From the NCBI GenBank assembly GCA_964343265.1, contig CAYFIW010000001.1:62001-126000 (forward strand): a DNA stretch of 64,000 nt, in the 5' to 3' direction. Position numbers and translations under genes: made by a program. The notes under the pieces were generated by a model. That model saw nothing but the letters and a program-made list of their open reading frames with translations. It did not search any database and was not told where the DNA came from. Numbering within the stretch: position 1 is the first letter of the stretch; each line of letters opens with the position of its first letter. Shown in pieces: positions 62,504 to 64,000 of this stretch. The DNA is from CAYFIW01 sp964343265 (GTDB taxonomy: Bacteria > Chloroflexota > Dehalococcoidia > Lucifugimonadales > UBA826).

Positions 62504-63526
62504 ATGTTTCGCATTGTTACAATATTGAGTTGCGTAGGATTCATCCTAACCATGCTAGGCTGCCAGTCTGGTGGCACAGTCTTGTATTTTACTTCGGACA
62601 GGGATGGTAATTTGGAGATTTACTCTACGATTCCGAATTCTGGAGAGGAAATCAACGTCACTAATAAGCCTGAGGATGAATATGCGCCTTCGCTGTCGCC
62701 TGATGGTAAATGGGTAGCCTTTTTAGTTGGAGATAAAGAGAAATCTTCAATCGATGTGCTTAAGCTAGACTCAGGTCAGGGCAAAGAAAGATTCACCATA
62801 TCAAAAGGCAGTGGTAAATTTTCAACTCCTGTATGGAGTCCAGATAGCAAGCGCATAGCTTATACCGGAAAACTAAGCGGTAAAGGTTCACGGATTTATA
62901 TAGCGTCGATTGATGATTCTCCAGCCAGATTGTCTGACATAGAAGTTACAGAGGTTGGAGATTGGTCTCCGGATGGAGAATCAGTGGTGTTTTCTTCAAC
63001 AGATGGGGACAGAACAGGTATACATGTAAGGAATCCAGACGGCGTGAATCAACGGCAAATGACTTGCGCTAAGGATTATCATGCAACATGGTCTCCTGAT
63101 TCCAAGAAGTTGGCATTTATATCAGAACGAGATGGAAATGCGGATATCTATGTAATGGATAGAGATGCTATGGATGATCTTTGCCCAGACAAGAATGATT
63201 CTCGTCTTGAAGCTTACCAGCTAACTGAGACAGATGAGAAAGAATCTGATATATCTTGGTCGCCGGATGGGAAAAGGCTTGTATTTGTCTCAGAGAGGGA
63301 CGGCAACAAAGAGATTTATATCATGGAAGAGAGTGGCAACAAACAAACTCGTCTTACCTATAATGAAATACCAGATTATAACCCGATTTGGTCCCCTGAT
63401 GGAGGAACTATAGCCTTCGTGTCGGAGTTGGACGGCGACCCGGACATATTCATCATGAATGACAAAGGGGAGAATCAAACTCGGGTAACTAATAATGAAG
63501 CGTCTGATACTAACCCTAGCTGGTAA
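62504..63526 (+). CDS. TolB-like WD40/PD40 beta-propeller lipoprotein
   Basis: The 340-residue protein has an N-terminal signal ending in LTMLGCQSGG, a likely lipoprotein site, followed by six PD40 repeats seen as WSPDGKRLVFVSERDGNKEIY and close variants (SPDSKRIAY, SPDGESVVF, SPDSKKLAF, SPDGGTIAF). This resembles the TolB propeller but lacks its N-terminal domain, and there is no Tol-Pal set nearby. It is probably anchored outside the membrane and binds proteins or ligands. Confidence 0.85.
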   Translation: MFRIVTILSCVGFILTMLGCQSGGTVLYFTSDRDGNLEIYSTIPNSGEEINVTNKPEDEYAPSLSPDGKWVAFLVGDKEKSSIDVLKLDSGQGKERFTISKGSGKFSTPVWSPDSKRIAYTGKLSGKGSRIYIASIDDSPARLSDIEVTEVGDWSPDGESVVFSSTDGDRTGIHVRNPDGVNQRQMTCAKDYHATWSPDSKKLAFISERDGNADIYVMDRDAMDDLCPDKNDSRLEAYQLTETDEKESDISWSPDGKRLVFVSERDGNKEIYIMEESGNKQTRLTYNEIPDYNPIWSPDGGTIAFVSELDGDPDIFIMNDKGENQTRVTNNEASDTNPSW

Positions 63527-63578
63527 TTTTCGACATCGTTTAATTTTATAACCACGAATATTGTATCTTTGTGGCTGA

Positions 63579-63584
63579 TATAAT
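63579..63584 (+). promoter_or_regulatory. Isolated -10-like TATAAT upstream of proB
   Basis: TATAAT matches the consensus exactly and lies 50 bases before the proB start, but no -35 with an acceptable spacer was found. A nearby hairpin (CCACGAA with TTTGTGG at about 63552-63575) could be a weak terminator for the preceding gene. Confidence 0.25.
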
Positions 63585-63633
63585 TTTGTGCCTGAAGGTG
63601 GCTAGAGATCATAGTTCAGTATTTTGCAGACTT

Positions 63634-64000
63634 ATGACAAAAACAAATACCGAAAAACTACCAAATAGACGCATCGTAGTTAAAGTCGGAACAAGTCTTC
63701 TTACAGCAGGAAAAGATCAATTAGATGTTGCTATGGTGGCCAATATTGTCGACCAAATGTCGGATCTTCAACATGATGGAAGCCAAATGCTTTTGGTCAC
63801 TTCTGGGGCAGTTGCTGCAGGAAAAGGTGTCATTAAATCGTTTTTAGATGACATCCAAGACAATGGTGTTACTCTTCCTGATCGTCAAGTATTAGCTGCT
63901 GTGGGACAAGGGAAACTGATGCAAGTCTACGAGGAAAAATTCTCTTTGAGAAATATTCCAGTCGCGCAAGCATTGGTTTCTAAAAGAGATGTAAATGACA
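63634..64000 (+). CDS. proB: Glutamate 5-kinase, N-terminal part
   Basis: The frame runs past the right edge, so only the first 122 residues are seen. VVKVGTSLLTAG is the amino-acid-kinase opening, MLLVTSGAVAAGKG carries the glutamate-binding GAVAxG segment and VGQGKLMQVYEEKF matches ProB. It phosphorylates glutamate in proline biosynthesis. proA and any PUA domain lie outside the window. Confidence 0.9.
   Translation, partial: MTKTNTEKLPNRRIVVKVGTSLLTAGKDQLDVAMVANIVDQMSDLQHDGSQMLLVTSGAVAAGKGVIKSFLDDIQDNGVTLPDRQVLAAVGQGKLMQVYEEKFSLRNIPVAQALVSKRDVND

Noticed and set aside
63552..63575. Terminator after the TolB-like gene.
   Set aside because: The hairpin CCACGAA/TTTGTGG has a G-U pair, a loop of about ten bases and no clean T-run, so it was only noted as a weak candidate.
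1..64000. CRISPR arrays, insertion sequences, rRNA genes and prophage genes.
   Set aside because: No regularly spaced repeat, transposase, integrase, structural phage gene or rRNA segment was recognised on either strand.

Overview
The window looks like a chromosomal segment of an uncultured, AT-rich marine bacterium of the Chloroflexota, most likely in or near the SAR202 (Dehalococcoidia-related) lineage. This is an inference from gene content: several class III (CaiB/BaiF) CoA-transferases, paired acyl-CoA dehydrogenases, a thiolase with a DUF35 partner, a luciferase-like flavin monooxygenase, a DUF1501/DUF1800 pair, and housekeeping genes scattered among them. No rRNA or tRNA gene is visible, so the placement cannot be fixed from this window. 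Gene density is high, there is no CRISPR array, insertion sequence or prophage, and TTG is used repeatedly as a start codon.

Layout. 0-3.6 kb: the end of a peptide-type ABC solute-binding protein with a strong terminator, then a 960-residue fusion of a permease with an FG-GAP/UnbV propeller. 3.6-10.5 kb (minus strand): GMC oxidoreductase, DUF1800, DUF1501, NHL propeller and a membrane-anchored PQQ-type propeller. 10.6-14.0 kb (plus): nadD, pyrE, an MFS exporter and a histidine phosphatase. 14.1-16.1 kb (minus): dnaA followed 2 nt later by a second histidine phosphatase. 16.1-16.85 kb: the longest non-coding stretch, with structured inverted repeats and an AT-rich end, a plausible but unproven oriC. 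16.85-30.1 kb (plus): an inositol-monophosphatase-like gene and then a long acyl-CoA catabolic run (DUF35 protein, thiolase, mini-HAD, three acyl-CoA dehydrogenases, three class III CoA-transferases, one family I CoA-transferase, a nitronate-monooxygenase-like flavoprotein). 30.2-35.6 kb (plus): HtrA-like protease, then CcmH, CcmF, a CcmI-like protein and an uncharacterised membrane protein, i.e. part of a system I cytochrome c maturation operon.

35.7-46.6 kb is a mixed accessory region: hydrolases, two mini zinc-ribbon proteins, a 904-residue polytopic membrane protein, an MBL/LLM/HAD operon, a methyltransferase, the tail of a lost OppF/DppF ATPase, and an FAD-dependent amine/amino-acid oxidase interrupted by one in-frame TGA. 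46.7-53.8 kb returns to core functions: an A-type Fe-S carrier next to a YgfZ/Iba57-like protein, a five-gene fatty-acid synthesis operon (two MaoC-type hotdog proteins, plsX, fabG, a FabL-type enoyl reductase) with a clear promoter, and serS behind a potentially structured leader. 53.8-64 kb: amidase, cupin, MBL hydrolase with DUF4395 protein, zinc-type alcohol dehydrogenase, SMP-30-like lactonase, two MFS carriers, a TolB-like lipoprotein and the start of proB.

Taken together, the genes fit a heterotroph that takes up organic acids and amides, activates them as CoA thioesters and degrades branched or cyclic acyl chains, with respiratory cytochromes c and a type II fatty-acid synthase that uses MaoC-fold dehydratases. 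The points most worth a second look are the permease-propeller fusion, the split acyl-CoA dehydrogenase and CoA-transferase pairs (one subunit of each lacks expected active-site residues), the uncharacterised protein in the Ccm operon, the single-stop oxidase pseudogene, and the structured non-coding regions upstream of dnaA and serS.
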